From the NCBI GenBank assembly GCA_030247915.1, contig JAPDRQ010000133.1, forward strand, positions 24,392-88,391: a stretch of DNA of 64,000 nt, written 5' to 3'. Numbering within the stretch: position 1 is the first letter of the stretch; every line of letters begins with the position of its first letter. The stretch comes from Neophaeococcomyces mojaviensis (taxonomy: Eukaryota; Ascomycota; Eurotiomycetes; Chaetothyriales). This document shows positions 43,181-53,251 of this stretch, in pieces. Under the pieces are notes generated by a model, which did not search any database, was not told the DNA's origin, and worked only from the letters and a program-made list of their open reading frames with translations. Made by a program: the position numbers and the translations under genes.

Positions 43181-44983
43181 TTACAAACCACTGCCTGTCT
43201 CCTTGTATATCGCAGTATCATCGTACCGATCCCAGCTCGAACACTGGTTATTCCAACCTACAGTAGCATCCAACAACGGCCTGATCTTATTCTTCTGCTC
43301 CAAAAACTGCGCACCAAGCCCCAGATCAATATGCCATGCTACATGGCAATGCATCAACCATGCGCCCGGATTATCCGTAATGAATGCCAGTACAAGATAT
43401 CCATTCGCCGGCAACATTGCCACATCTCGTCTTGGGGGGTTGCCATAGTTCAGTGTTTGGGAATTATCGTACGTGCCTGTCCCTGCACCGAGAACGTAAA
43501 AGTCATGGCCGTGAAGGTGGATCGGATGCGGCTGAGCAGGAGCGAGATTAGGAACGGCCTGGATTACCCAGAATGACCAGGCGTTTGCGGTGGAGAGCTC
43601 AATGAGATTCATGTCGCGTGGATAGGAGGTGTTTCCTTCACGAACGTACTCGAGCGTTGGCTTGTTCCATTGCGCATGAATGGCGGTAAAGTTGAGGTTC
43701 CATTGCACAAGGGTTTGACTTGTGCCATTGCCCTGAACAATTGTAAAATTGACGTCGAGACGGGAGGAAGCAGGGATAGTCTGGTTTTTGGGCACGTCGA
43801 GTTGGACGTAGGGAATGAGGTTGTCGTTTGGATCGAGGCAGTCGGACGTTGATGGACCATTGTTTCGCGTTGAATCTGATGGCGTGGTGCTGTTGGCACC
43901 TTGGTAAGTGAATATTGAGACAGCGTTGGTAATCTTGTTGTTGCTGCAGCTGGCTTGAGGGACAAAGTGCATCCAGTAACTACCTATCGGTTGGTTGGCC
44001 TCAACAATCACATCGTAGCGTTGACCGACGCCTATGTAGAGCCAATCTGTTGTCCATGGCTCAATGGGAACGAAGTCCGCTGCAACGACTGTAAGGTTGT
44101 GACCGTCTAGGCCAATCTTGTAGCCATCTTGCGTTGCAGTGTTGACGAAGCGGAGGAGATACTTCTTACCCTTTTGAATAGTGTTTCGATGATAAGCTCC
44201 GCCACTAGTGGCGTTGACATTGGTGCCGTTGATGAGGACGTTGTCGGCTGGAGGTGGGCCTCTGATAGCACCAACTGAGAGCTGGCTGACTATGCCAAAA
44301 GCTGATGAGTAGTACCAGTCAGTCACGGGCATGACACCCAGGTCATAGTCCCAATTGGCAGAGGTGGGCCCGTCAATGATGATAGTCCCGACAACGCCTT
44401 GTGAGTATTGACTAGAGTGATGACTGTGGTACCACGTCGTCCCATACTGTGTTGCAAGGAAGGTGTACGTTCGTGACTGGCCAGGAGCAAGCGGGCATTC
44501 CGTGATGCCATTCGTACCGTCCATGGGATTCGAGTACCACTGTCTCACGCCATGCCAATGCATGCTGGTTCCGTTGTTTTGCATGCTATTCTTCACAGTC
44601 ACCTGGATAGTGTCTCCCCATCTAGCGCGGATGGTTGGCCCCGGATATTGTCCGTTAACGGCAAGAACTTGCTTTGGATGTCCATCAAGGGCTAGAGTGA
44701 TATTCTGGATCTCGAGATTATAGCGAACGGTTCTTCCAGTGCGCGGCCAGGTAGAATCGACGTTCGTGTTGATGCTATAGCCACCTCCCCAGCACTGTCG
44801 TGAAGTTGGCGAGTTGAAACAGTTCGAGTTTGTGATATTCGCGGTGTAGTGGCTGGGATATCGATTGGGACCATTGGCTCCGATTCGCACCAACTTGGCG
44901 TCGCCAGAGCGACCTGGAAGTGCTCTTGCAGAAATGAACTGAACGAGTGACAAGAAGAAAAGGATGAATGAGTGACAATGCAT
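43181..44983 (-). CDS. Secreted laccase (multicopper oxidase)
   Basis: Single exon, 600 aa, start at 44983. An N-terminal hydrophobic segment (SFILFFLSLVQFISARA) is a signal peptide, followed by a short propeptide-like stretch. Three cupredoxin domains carry all four copper motifs: HWHG, HSHHSSQYSQG, HPIHLHGHDF and HCHVAWHIDLGL, so the type 1, 2 and 3 copper sites look intact. About ten N-glycosylation sequons are scattered. The C-terminus ends ETGSGL, close to the processed DSGL/I/V tail of ascomycete laccases. Likely roles are melanin or phenol oxidation, or lignin-related oxidation. A TATAAG element lies about 70 bp upstream of the ATG. Confidence 0.95.
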   Translation of the reverse strand: MHCHSFILFFLSLVQFISARALPGRSGDAKLVRIGANGPNRYPSHYTANITNSNCFNSPTSRQCWGGGYSINTNVDSTWPRTGRTVRYNLEIQNITLALDGHPKQVLAVNGQYPGPTIRARWGDTIQVTVKNSMQNNGTSMHWHGVRQWYSNPMDGTNGITECPLAPGQSRTYTFLATQYGTTWYHSHHSSQYSQGVVGTIIIDGPTSANWDYDLGVMPVTDWYYSSAFGIVSQLSVGAIRGPPPADNVLINGTNVNATSGGAYHRNTIQKGKKYLLRFVNTATQDGYKIGLDGHNLTVVAADFVPIEPWTTDWLYIGVGQRYDVIVEANQPIGSYWMHFVPQASCSNNKITNAVSIFTYQGANSTTPSDSTRNNGPSTSDCLDPNDNLIPYVQLDVPKNQTIPASSRLDVNFTIVQGNGTSQTLVQWNLNFTAIHAQWNKPTLEYVREGNTSYPRDMNLIELSTANAWSFWVIQAVPNLAPAQPHPIHLHGHDFYVLGAGTGTYDNSQTLNYGNPPRRDVAMLPANGYLVLAFITDNPGAWLMHCHVAWHIDLGLGAQFLEQKNKIRPLLDATVGWNNQCSSWDRYDDTAIYKETGSGL

Positions 44984-46056
44984 ATTGAACGAGTGACTGA
45001 AGCTAAGTTGACCTGATGGGAAAAGATCATGCTGTTCAATGCATTCGACGACCTTATATCAGAAAGCCCCTTGCTGCTGGTGCCTCTCACCAAATATGGG
45101 ATCAAAAAGCTTGGAAACTTTTGTCATGGTTGATCCCAGCCTGTCCAACTCGAGCTGTGTGTTGTGTTACCATATCGTTGCACATCAGCCACAACGGCAA
45201 ATCTCTGCTCTGCAAAGTTTTGCAAAGGTAATTTCGATATGGCAGTGGTCTCAGTATGATTTCAAACATTTGGAAGCTGCAGACCCCGATGGCTTTGGCT
45301 TGGGTAATGATTGAGGATGGAGAAAGGGGTGTTACACATAATGCTTGCAAAAGACACACGCATTAGGCCAGTAATTTCAGTGTGATGCAGCGACTGAAGT
45401 TGAAGATTCGGAGCAGGCGCCTAGAAATAGGAGTGTCATATCATAGTAAAGAAAGATTTGGTTGGTTAGGATATAGGTTAATTGGTGTATGTCTTAAACC
45501 AGCGCGGCACGTTGGACAAGACCAGAACACAGCACAGGGTGTTGTCTCGTCAGAGGCATGTGCGTTGGAGATTGAGTCGTAGCTAACAAAAGAGATCTGG
45601 CTCTACCCCTAGGGTGAGCAAACACTCTGCGCAGGGCGGCACTCTTGAAGCCTTGCTTATGGCAGTAGCTGAATAGAAGTCAGAAGGAGTGATCCCAGTC
45701 GGTCATCAAAGAATAGAAATCACATTCTTGTTTCATTCCAGATCTGCTGCGGGGGACAGTCGAGCATTGCGCATGGCAGTGGTGTAGGCTAGTGGAATAA
45801 TCGGGAAGTAAAGTGTAAGTTGTCGGAAGCGCACAGGGTAGCCATAAAACCTTGCACCTGTAGGTTCACTCAGCCTGGAAATGCAATTCTAAACAAGACG
45901 ATGTTTCTATTGCTTCCAGTGCAGTAAAGTCCCAATATCGTAATCTGCGTCGTGGAACGACACTATGTCAGCCTCGTTGAGATGAACAACTCCTTATAGC
46001 TAAAACGGAAGGTTTAATTAGTCCTTGACATATAGTATCGATGCGTGAGGTCTGCT
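44984..46056. other. Laccase promoter and intergenic region
   Basis: About 1 kb upstream of laccase. No gene is supported. It includes the TATAAG element listed separately. Confidence 0.4.
45053..45058 (-). promoter_or_regulatory. Probable TATA box of the laccase gene
   Basis: TATAAG on the minus strand, inside GATATAAGG, about 70 bp upstream of the laccase ATG. It would predict a short 5' UTR. Clear TATA-like boxes at this distance are uncommon elsewhere in the window and fit an inducible gene. Confidence 0.5.
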
Positions 46057-46719
46057 TCATGGTCTAGGCGTGCCAGGTACACCTTGACCAGGATTGGTTA
46101 CACCTGATACACTGCTTTCTTCTCCTTGATCACCCTCCTTCTCCACCTTTCCACCGTTCTTCTCCCAGTCGATCCAGCTTCCATGGTAGTTGCCAATTTT
46201 GCCTCCGAAAGCCGGTCGTGCCTGTCCAGCTAGCAAAGCTGCTTGTCTACTCCTTACACCAGCTTTGCAATAGAATATGACTTCGTCACCCTCGCTCGGT
46301 CTCGGGAAGCCAAACTTTGTCTCAAAATCTTCTGCGCTCATGAAGAACGCATCTGGCGCGGAGGAGATAGGCACCGACTTGGCAGTTGGAATGCGGCCTG
46401 TCTGCAAGAGCTCTGATGGTTCTCGGACGTCGATAAGAATTCGATTGGGAGAGGGATTAAACGTCAGGTCTGCAATGTCTTGGTAACTGTAGGCCTTTGC
46501 AGGAGCAATGCCCGACGGATGGGGTGCCTCTGACTGCTCTTGTCGAAGACGCGGCAATACTGTGAAGCTTCTGCTCGCTGAAGGACTCGTGACACGTGTT
46601 GTGCCACGGGCTGCAGCCCGTGGCAGACAACTCACAATCCGTACCGCACGTGGTGCATTCTGGCATGCTGTGCGCTCAAGCGAGCGGATACCTGCTGGAA
46701 CATTCTTGAAAGCTGACAT
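46057..46719 (-). CDS. Mitochondrial rhodanese-domain protein
   Basis: Single exon, 220 aa. The first ~55 residues are rich in Arg, Ala, Ser and Thr with few acids, a mitochondrial presequence. A single rhodanese domain follows (about 75-195): ILIDVREPSELL, IPTAKSVPISS, and the active-site loop FYCKAGVRSRQAA with the catalytic Cys, then YHGSWIDWEKNGG. The motif and length match yeast Rdl1/Rdl2 (Aim42)-type thiosulfate sulfurtransferases, which use persulfide chemistry. The C-terminal ~25 residues are Gly/Glu/Ser-rich and probably disordered. Confidence 0.9.
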   Translation of the reverse strand: MSAFKNVPAGIRSLERTACQNAPRAVRIVSCLPRAAARGTTRVTSPSASRSFTVLPRLRQEQSEAPHPSGIAPAKAYSYQDIADLTFNPSPNRILIDVREPSELLQTGRIPTAKSVPISSAPDAFFMSAEDFETKFGFPRPSEGDEVIFYCKAGVRSRQAALLAGQARPAFGGKIGNYHGSWIDWEKNGGKVEKEGDQGEESSVSGVTNPGQGVPGTPRP

Positions 46720-47151
46720 AATGAAGGTTGATACAATTCAGACCTAGGATGTGGAAGTTGTGACTATTTCCTTTGCGAACTCCTGCTAGTGTTCATAGAA
46801 TGGCAATTGCTCGTAGAGTGAATACACAAGAGCAGCTGTGTTGTGGATGCGAAAGACCTCTGCTCAGATGACGTCAGAAACCACCGATGTCTGAAGCTTG
46901 ATGTCGCTCCCATAGAACAGAAGTCCTTCTTTAAGTAGTCGATCCTATTGAAGTTGAACCCCTTTTAACAAGCAATAATCCAACTGTTTCATCCAAGCAA
47001 AAATCATGTTCCATACTCATTGCAACCTATGTACCAAGAGATAACGCCGATTTCGTAAGATCTTGTTCTTCAATCACCATGACTCCCGGGTACTTTTTCC
47101 AAACGATCATTTATACGTACAATCACCTATCTGTGGAGAGTCGCAGCTCTC
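46720..47151. other. Intergenic region
   Basis: 432 bp between two minus-strand genes. It holds the rhodanese promoter and the 3' UTR of the membrane-protein gene. Nothing further is seen. Confidence 0.4.
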
Positions 47152-49246
47152 TCAAAGTCCCCCAAATCTTGCCCAGCCAGCTGCACGAAGGCGAGACTGT
47201 GCCTGTAAGGCATCCGCAGCTGCTATTTCATACCCTCGTCCCTCCTCCGCAGCCTTCCCACTTACCTCGCGCCTCCTTGCCATACCCTTTCCAAAGTCAG
47301 GGTCGAGTCCAGCATAGCCACTGTGTAGGTCGAAGCCTGTGGAATTTGATGTTTGTCGTTGGCCATTCCATTCACGACCTGGCGTCAACTCACCTACCTC
47401 AACTGGCCTTCCATGCTGCAATTGGTATCGATCGTAGTCATCATCATCGCTGTCTGATGCATACACCTCAAAATTCCCGCTCTCAGCAGTCTTGACCGTG
47501 CCACTTCGGTGAAGATCATCGATGTCTTCAATGCCTTCATATGAGCCTCGTGTAGGTGAACCGCCGATGGAGTTCCGCAGATCACCGTAAAATCTTGACT
47601 TTGTTCCACTGCCAACGAAGCTCGATGGACGAGATGCTGGGGTGGCGAACGCGACGGAACCGGAATCTGTCTCACGTAGAGCTTGTCGAGGTGGAGTACT
47701 GTACGACGATATTGAGAGCGGTCTGACCATGAGATCCTTGTCTTCGAAACGCCTGTCGATTGGTGTTGGAGGATTCATACCTAGTGGTTGCAAGCTTCGT
47801 TTCTTCGGAGGAGTATATGCAGGTGGAAGAGCAAGGCTCAGGTCTTCGGGGCTGGGCATATCGTTCTCCTTCGCTTGCGAGGACACCGGCACACCGGTGT
47901 TAGGAGGGTCTTGAACGACGGCAGAATGCCAACTGTGCTTCGGTCCATGAGTAGTGTAGTTTTCGTGTTCAGACATGGCCGAGACAGGAGACATGGCACG
48001 GATATTAGCCTCAAGCTCTTGTCCAGCGTAGTCACTCATTTCCGCTGGCGCCCCTTCGTAGTTCGAGTAAGACAACCAACTCAAGGGCCGCGAAGCAGAT
48101 GATCTCGCCAGATGAGAAGAACGTGCTGGTTTGTGGTCTAAGCCTGCACCGGCAGGACGTGCATTTGATGCCGGTATGATCGCAGAACTCGGACGTGGTA
48201 GGGAGGGTTCGTCGCGGTTTGACATGGATGCTCGCGCGCCGTATGGGTCCTTCGATTGGTCCAAAAAGTCCTTTTGAATCGACACTCGTCCATCCCTATC
48301 AGCAGAATCGGTTCTCGTATGAGTGAAGGGGATGCGTCGACCGGAAACAGCGGACTGGCTTTGCCCAGAGTATCGTTGTGAAGCAAATGTTGAGTTGCTC
48401 ATATGTTTCTCATGCAAAAGCTCCGACTTGTTGCGCTTATGCCGGGGTCGCGCGGTCAAGTTGTCCTTTTCCTCAAGAGGATTCATGTCCGGAGGCAACT
48501 TCGTGATCTTTCGGTAAGTCACCGCTAAGTAGATGTCAAGCACCAACGATAGGCAGAAAAGTCCTATTTCTACTGTGCTTACGATGAAAAAGGCCTCGAT
48601 GATTTTGTAGTCCAGATTGTTGTCATCGAACAGAGTGCCCCACCCGTACGCGTTGCTGCTGTAATCCGCCCAAGCCATGTAGCCTGAAAAGGCAAAGAAG
48701 GGGATGAGACCAGTATCGAGGAGACCAGCAAACATTTGGTAGCTCGCGCATGATGCCGGCGGTCGGCTGTTCACAGCTCTGCATAGAAAGTAAACGGCGT
48801 ACAAAGTATGGAACACTGCGACTGAGGGCCCGACTCTTATGATCCAGCCTACCGAAGTTGTTGTCTTTCTGATGGCAATGATGCAGAAGACAGCTCCAAG
48901 TGCTCCCAGCAATGCCAAAATGCGTAAAATCCTTTGACTGATCCATGCGAACCTGACTCGACCCTTCGTCTTTGGATTCATAGGCTGCACATTAATCTTG
49001 CCGTACGGTGCTTGAATATACTGAGAAGTGTCAGCGCATGTAGCTCGAAGGGCTATCTGCCGTTCAAGCTCTTACTGAATCAGGGTGTCTGTTAAAGTCG
49101 ACGAGCGGGCCATCCTGCTTGACTTTCTGTGGTGGGGGCGCCCAAGATGCCTGGGTCACAGCTTTGGGATTAAAAGGTCGATTTGTTGGTGAACCGAAGG
49201 TGTAAGTCGATGGTTTGTCGTACATATACGGCTGATTAACGCCCAT
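47152..49246 (-). CDS. Conserved fungal membrane protein with four TM helices and a long cytosolic tail
   Basis: Two exons, 49246-49076 (57 codons, start MGVNQPYMYDKPSTYTFGSP) and 49020-47152; 679 aa. The intron runs from GTAAGAG to TTCTCAG and joins HPDS to YIQAPYGK in frame. The conserved FGSPTNRPFNPKAVTQASW and DFNRHPDS segments precede a membrane domain (about residues 75-235) with four hydrophobic stretches and a small extracellular part bearing Cys/Tyr/Trp. The following ~440 residues are polar, Ser/Pro/Arg-rich and probably cytosolic and phosphorylated, with a small acidic DSDDDDYD patch. This pattern is widespread in Pezizomycotina, but I know no function; the four-TM part is distantly reminiscent of tetraspan proteins, without their CCG motif. 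The initiator could lie further upstream in an unseen exon. Confidence 0.8.
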
Positions 49247-50164
49247 CCTTCCCCACCGTTGCTGGCCAGCTCTTGAAGGTGTGTGGGAATGTCTAGGAAT
49301 GTCGGAGGGGACGTGCGCTGAGTTCGAGGAGGAAGGTCCAGTCCACAACAAAGCACCTCCTAAGCGGCACTCCCTGCGTTAAAGGCAAGAAGATGCTTGC
49401 CTACAAGAGAAGGCACGACCTCAGCAGCTGACAATAACTGACAGTAAGATACCTGGTTAAGCAGTGAACATTTTCGGGAGACCAGGCGAGGATGTACAAT
49501 ATCGACACTAATTTGGGCGCATCCGGTTGTCAGGACAACAACCATGACCCAATCAAATATCCTTCCCCTCAATCATCATCTACAAACGGGTTGGCGAACG
49601 TAATTTGACGGAATAACTGTCTCCGGGAGCACATCTTCATGGCAAACACCTTTTGCTGTTGGTCTAGTGGTCGATTTTTTTCTGGTAGAGAAGCGAAATA
49701 CCTGGTCGAATACAATGCTTCGGCCACCTGCCAGCTGTTCGTCTTGCCGCGGCCTTGATCTCATCGTCGGGTTAAAGAGCAATGAATGGTACTCAATACT
49801 AAGCTCGGACTTGTGGTGCTTGAACTATGCCTGTAAAACCTCTCCGTTACTTTATGCCTATATAGGAATGGAACAGATCATGCGACGGGTTTACGAAGGA
49901 CCGTCGTCAGCATCGTGTAGTATACGTAACCCAGTAAATTCAGGTCTCCTCTCGACACGCTAAATGCTTGTGCTAGTAAACTTCTAAATTTCAGACAAGC
50001 TTTGTCCTAGCCCGCCATGAACTGCCCTAGAGCCTCGCAGATGGCTCATGCCAACATCCATCTGTAGACTGCGCTGCCGTGCGTTACCTCACTCTTCTTC
50101 AAATACATGAACTGACACCACAACGGGTCTGTTGGCTCACACGGTGGTTGCTGGGCTCCCAAGA
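49247..50164. promoter_or_regulatory. Divergent region between membrane-protein gene and bst1
   Basis: 918 bp between head-to-head genes. The reading frame of the membrane gene stays open to about 49351, but with no in-frame ATG. No gene is supported in the rest. Confidence 0.4.
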
Positions 50165-53100
50165 ATGCTCCTGAGGCCCAAGAAGGGGCTTACCGAAGAC
50201 CTATCTGCCTCCAACGCGAAGAAGTTGCAGAAATGTCGCGCCCAGGACCCCTTCTCATGGCCTCCTCTTGTCCTCATCACTACGGCTTTGGCGCTACTGT
50301 CGCTGACCTTCATCGTCCAATCATCCTTAAAGCGTCAAGTTGACCCGCAAGGATGCATCATGTCGATGATGAGCCCGACCTACCTTAAACTCTCCGGTTT
50401 CGATACTGAGCACTCGAGGTTCGCCAGCAAATACTCGCTGTACCTGTACCGGGAAGAGGGGGTCGACGAATATAAGCATGACAACATCGGCTTGAGAGGA
50501 GCCCCGGTGCTTTTCATACCGGGCAATGCAGGCAGCTATAAACAAGTACGCTCGTTATCTTCCGAAGCATCTCGATATTATTACAACAACTTGCGCCATG
50601 ATCAGAAGGCAAGGGAGGAGGGTGTACGCGCCTTGGACTTCTTCACGGTGGACTTCAACGAGGACCTTGCAGCTTTTCACGGCCAGACTGTCATCGATCA
50701 AGCAGAATACGTGAATGAAGCGATTGCATATATTTTATCCTTGTACCATGATTCACGCCGACTCAACAGGGATCTGGACCTCCCTGACCCAAGTTCAGTC
50801 ATCCTCATTGGACATTCCATGGGGGGCATAGTGGCAAGAACTGTGCTCGTGAACACAAAATACCAGGCAAACTCGGTCAATACCATAATCACAATGTCCA
50901 CGCCTCATGCCCGGCCGCCGGTGTCGTTCGACGCTGATATAGTATCTCTGTATGAACAAATTAACACCTATTGGAGAGATGCATACACTCAGAGATGGTC
51001 AAGCAATAACCCTTTGTGGCAGACGACCCTCATTTCAATTGCGGGAGGTGGAAGGGATACGACTGTGCCTTCCGACTACACAAGCGTCTCGTCACTTGTG
51101 CCAGAGAGTCATGGATTCACAGTCTTCACATCTACCGTGCCTAACGTGTGGACGAGCATGGATCACCTTGCCATCACGTGGGCCGATCAAATCCGCAAGG
51201 CAATCGTAAAGTCTCTGTACGAAGTGGTAGATGTCCGCAGAGCCGCACAAACCAAGAGCCGCGCAGCTAGAATGAGAACTTTCCGAAAGTGGTTTTTGAC
51301 AGGTCTTGAGCCGTCGGCTCCAAAGCATCTGACTTCAAGCGAGCACAATGTGCTTCTGAAGCTCGGTGACGAATCCCATTCCTCCATCACAAAGACGAGC
51401 AGCCTGACACTGCATCGACTAGGAATGCAGGACTTTACGTCTGCCAAGTTGCTCACCGTGCCACCGGCCACAAATCACACTAGAAAGCACTTTCAGCTCT
51501 TGACGGATCAATTGATGCATCCCGATGGCTCTTTCGACCAACTGGAGATTTTGTTCTGCAGTGCTTTTCCGATTGCTGGCCACGCAACAACAGCCCCACT
51601 TCCCATACAAATCGACCTTTCGAGCGGCGATGCGAGTGCTACAAGACTTGCTTGCAAGCGGGCTATAAACGACGCTATTCTACTGCCAACATCAACCAGG
51701 CAGTCAAGGAATGCATTTGATCAGACCCCACCCTTCACATTCCTCCAGTATGACCTACGAGAGCTCCAAGATTACCAGTTCGTCGCAATCGTCGACAAGA
51801 GCACAGAGGTCACTCATGGTTGGCTTCATGCTGAGTTCAATTCAGATACTGATTCTGCCGTCGGCGCAGACACCAGCCTTGCAAGACTCCTTCTTCGCGG
51901 AGTCAGCCTCGAACTCCCATCGTCACGCTCGCTTATGACTGATATTCATATTCCAGCTTTATCGTCATCTCTTCTCGCTTACAACCTCAAAATCCGTCAG
52001 CATGGTTGTCGGAAAGATACTGAGCTCTTTACTCCCTTGGTTCGACAATATATTGACGCACCTCATGAGTCCAAATATTTTGTCAACTTCAAGGAGGGAG
52101 ACATCAACCTACATGGCACGGCGCCTTTCATGCCGCCTGCCCTGCCAGGTGAAGCCATCAATAGTGGTGTCTCGTTCCAAATCTGGTCCGATCCTACTTG
52201 CAGGTCTTCACTCGAGTTCCGCCTCAGGCCAGATCTTCCTGGTAGTTTCGGCAAACTAGTCATCAGGTATCGTACGGTATTTGCCGCCTTTCCGTTACTG
52301 GTTGTAGCGATGGTGTTGAGGAAACAATTCAGGCTGTACGACAATACAGGTGTCTTTATCTCCTTTAATGACAGTCTCGAACAAAGCTTACGCCTACCGC
52401 TTCCTGTCTTACTGTTGTCGATGACTTTCTTTGCAACCGCCTTTACGGGAACACAGCCACTTTCTGCTACTCCACATGCTCGCCAACCTAATATCACAAT
52501 TGACTATACTCAGAATGATCTACTCCTTGGATCTCAGGACACCTTCTTTTGGTTCTTGGTTCCCCTCGGTGGGCTGTTGAGTGTCGGTGCATGCGTACTA
52601 CTCAATTATCTGATCCTTGGCCTACTACAGGTCTCCAGCATTGTGTTCTCGTTGTTCTCTTCCTCGAATGGCTATGTCAAAGTTGATGACAGCGACAAGG
52701 AGAAGACTTCAGTCATGATATCTACGACACCTAGACGACGGGTCATCAACACGATCGTGTTACTTTTACTCGTAGCTACTATTATCCCCTACCCATTTGC
52801 ATACGTGGTAGCCTGCATTGTACAGTTTGCCACAACCACTCGAGCCCTTAAAGACGCCAAAGATCTTCGGTCAGGAGCTACCTTGAACTTTTTCAACTAC
52901 ACACATTCTATCCTAATATTGATGCTCTGGGTTCTGCCGATCAATCTACCTGTACTGGTTGTCTGGATCCACAACCTTGCTGTTCACTGGATGACGCCTT
53001 TCTCTTCACATCACAATGTTCTCTCTATTATGCCGTTTATCCTGCTGGTGGAGACTGTCTCGAGCGGCATGATGGTTCCTACGTTGCAGAGGTTTAAGTG

Positions 53101-53251
53101 GGCAACAAACTTCCTTTTCTTCGCTCTTGCCGTCTATGCGGCAGTGTATGGTATGACTTATGCATATCGCCTGCACTACATTGCAAACATCATTGCTCTG
53201 TGGCTGGTTTTGATACATTTTTCGACACGAAAGCCACGAATATCGCCCTAG
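50165..53251 (+). CDS. bst1: GPI inositol-deacylase Bst1
   Basis: ER membrane lipase that removes the acyl chain from inositol of GPI anchors and so allows GPI-protein export. Single exon, 1028 aa. I use the first ATG in frame at 50165 (MLLRPKKGLTED) rather than the earlier TTG. One TM segment lies near the N-terminus (about residues 38-58). The lipase domain shows PVLFIPGNAGSYKQVRS (oxyanion region), FTVDFNEDLAAFHG, the nucleophile elbow LIGHSMGGIVAR (Ser about 219), TMSTPHARPP and WTSMDHLAITW (catalytic His). Six to eight hydrophobic segments fill the C-terminal third, as in PGAP1/Bst1. Length matches fungal Bst1 (about 1000-1150). Confidence 0.93.
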   Translation: MLLRPKKGLTEDLSASNAKKLQKCRAQDPFSWPPLVLITTALALLSLTFIVQSSLKRQVDPQGCIMSMMSPTYLKLSGFDTEHSRFASKYSLYLYREEGVDEYKHDNIGLRGAPVLFIPGNAGSYKQVRSLSSEASRYYYNNLRHDQKAREEGVRALDFFTVDFNEDLAAFHGQTVIDQAEYVNEAIAYILSLYHDSRRLNRDLDLPDPSSVILIGHSMGGIVARTVLVNTKYQANSVNTIITMSTPHARPPVSFDADIVSLYEQINTYWRDAYTQRWSSNNPLWQTTLISIAGGGRDTTVPSDYTSVSSLVPESHGFTVFTSTVPNVWTSMDHLAITWADQIRKAIVKSLYEVVDVRRAAQTKSRAARMRTFRKWFLTGLEPSAPKHLTSSEHNVLLKLGDESHSSITKTSSLTLHRLGMQDFTSAKLLTVPPATNHTRKHFQLLTDQLMHPDGSFDQLEILFCSAFPIAGHATTAPLPIQIDLSSGDASATRLACKRAINDAILLPTSTRQSRNAFDQTPPFTFLQYDLRELQDYQFVAIVDKSTEVTHGWLHAEFNSDTDSAVGADTSLARLLLRGVSLELPSSRSLMTDIHIPALSSSLLAYNLKIRQHGCRKDTELFTPLVRQYIDAPHESKYFVNFKEGDINLHGTAPFMPPALPGEAINSGVSFQIWSDPTCRSSLEFRLRPDLPGSFGKLVIRYRTVFAAFPLLVVAMVLRKQFRLYDNTGVFISFNDSLEQSLRLPLPVLLLSMTFFATAFTGTQPLSATPHARQPNITIDYTQNDLLLGSQDTFFWFLVPLGGLLSVGACVLLNYLILGLLQVSSIVFSLFSSSNGYVKVDDSDKEKTSVMISTTPRRRVINTIVLLLLVATIIPYPFAYVVACIVQFATTTRALKDAKDLRSGATLNFFNYTHSILILMLWVLPINLPVLVVWIHNLAVHWMTPFSSHHNVLSIMPFILLVETVSSGMMVPTLQRFKWATNFLFFALAVYAAVYGMTYAYRLHYIANIIALWLVLIHFSTRKPRISP

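Noticed and set aside
50132..50164. Earlier start for Bst1
   Set aside because: The first codon there is TTG; the first ATG in frame is at 50165 and suits the family N-terminus.
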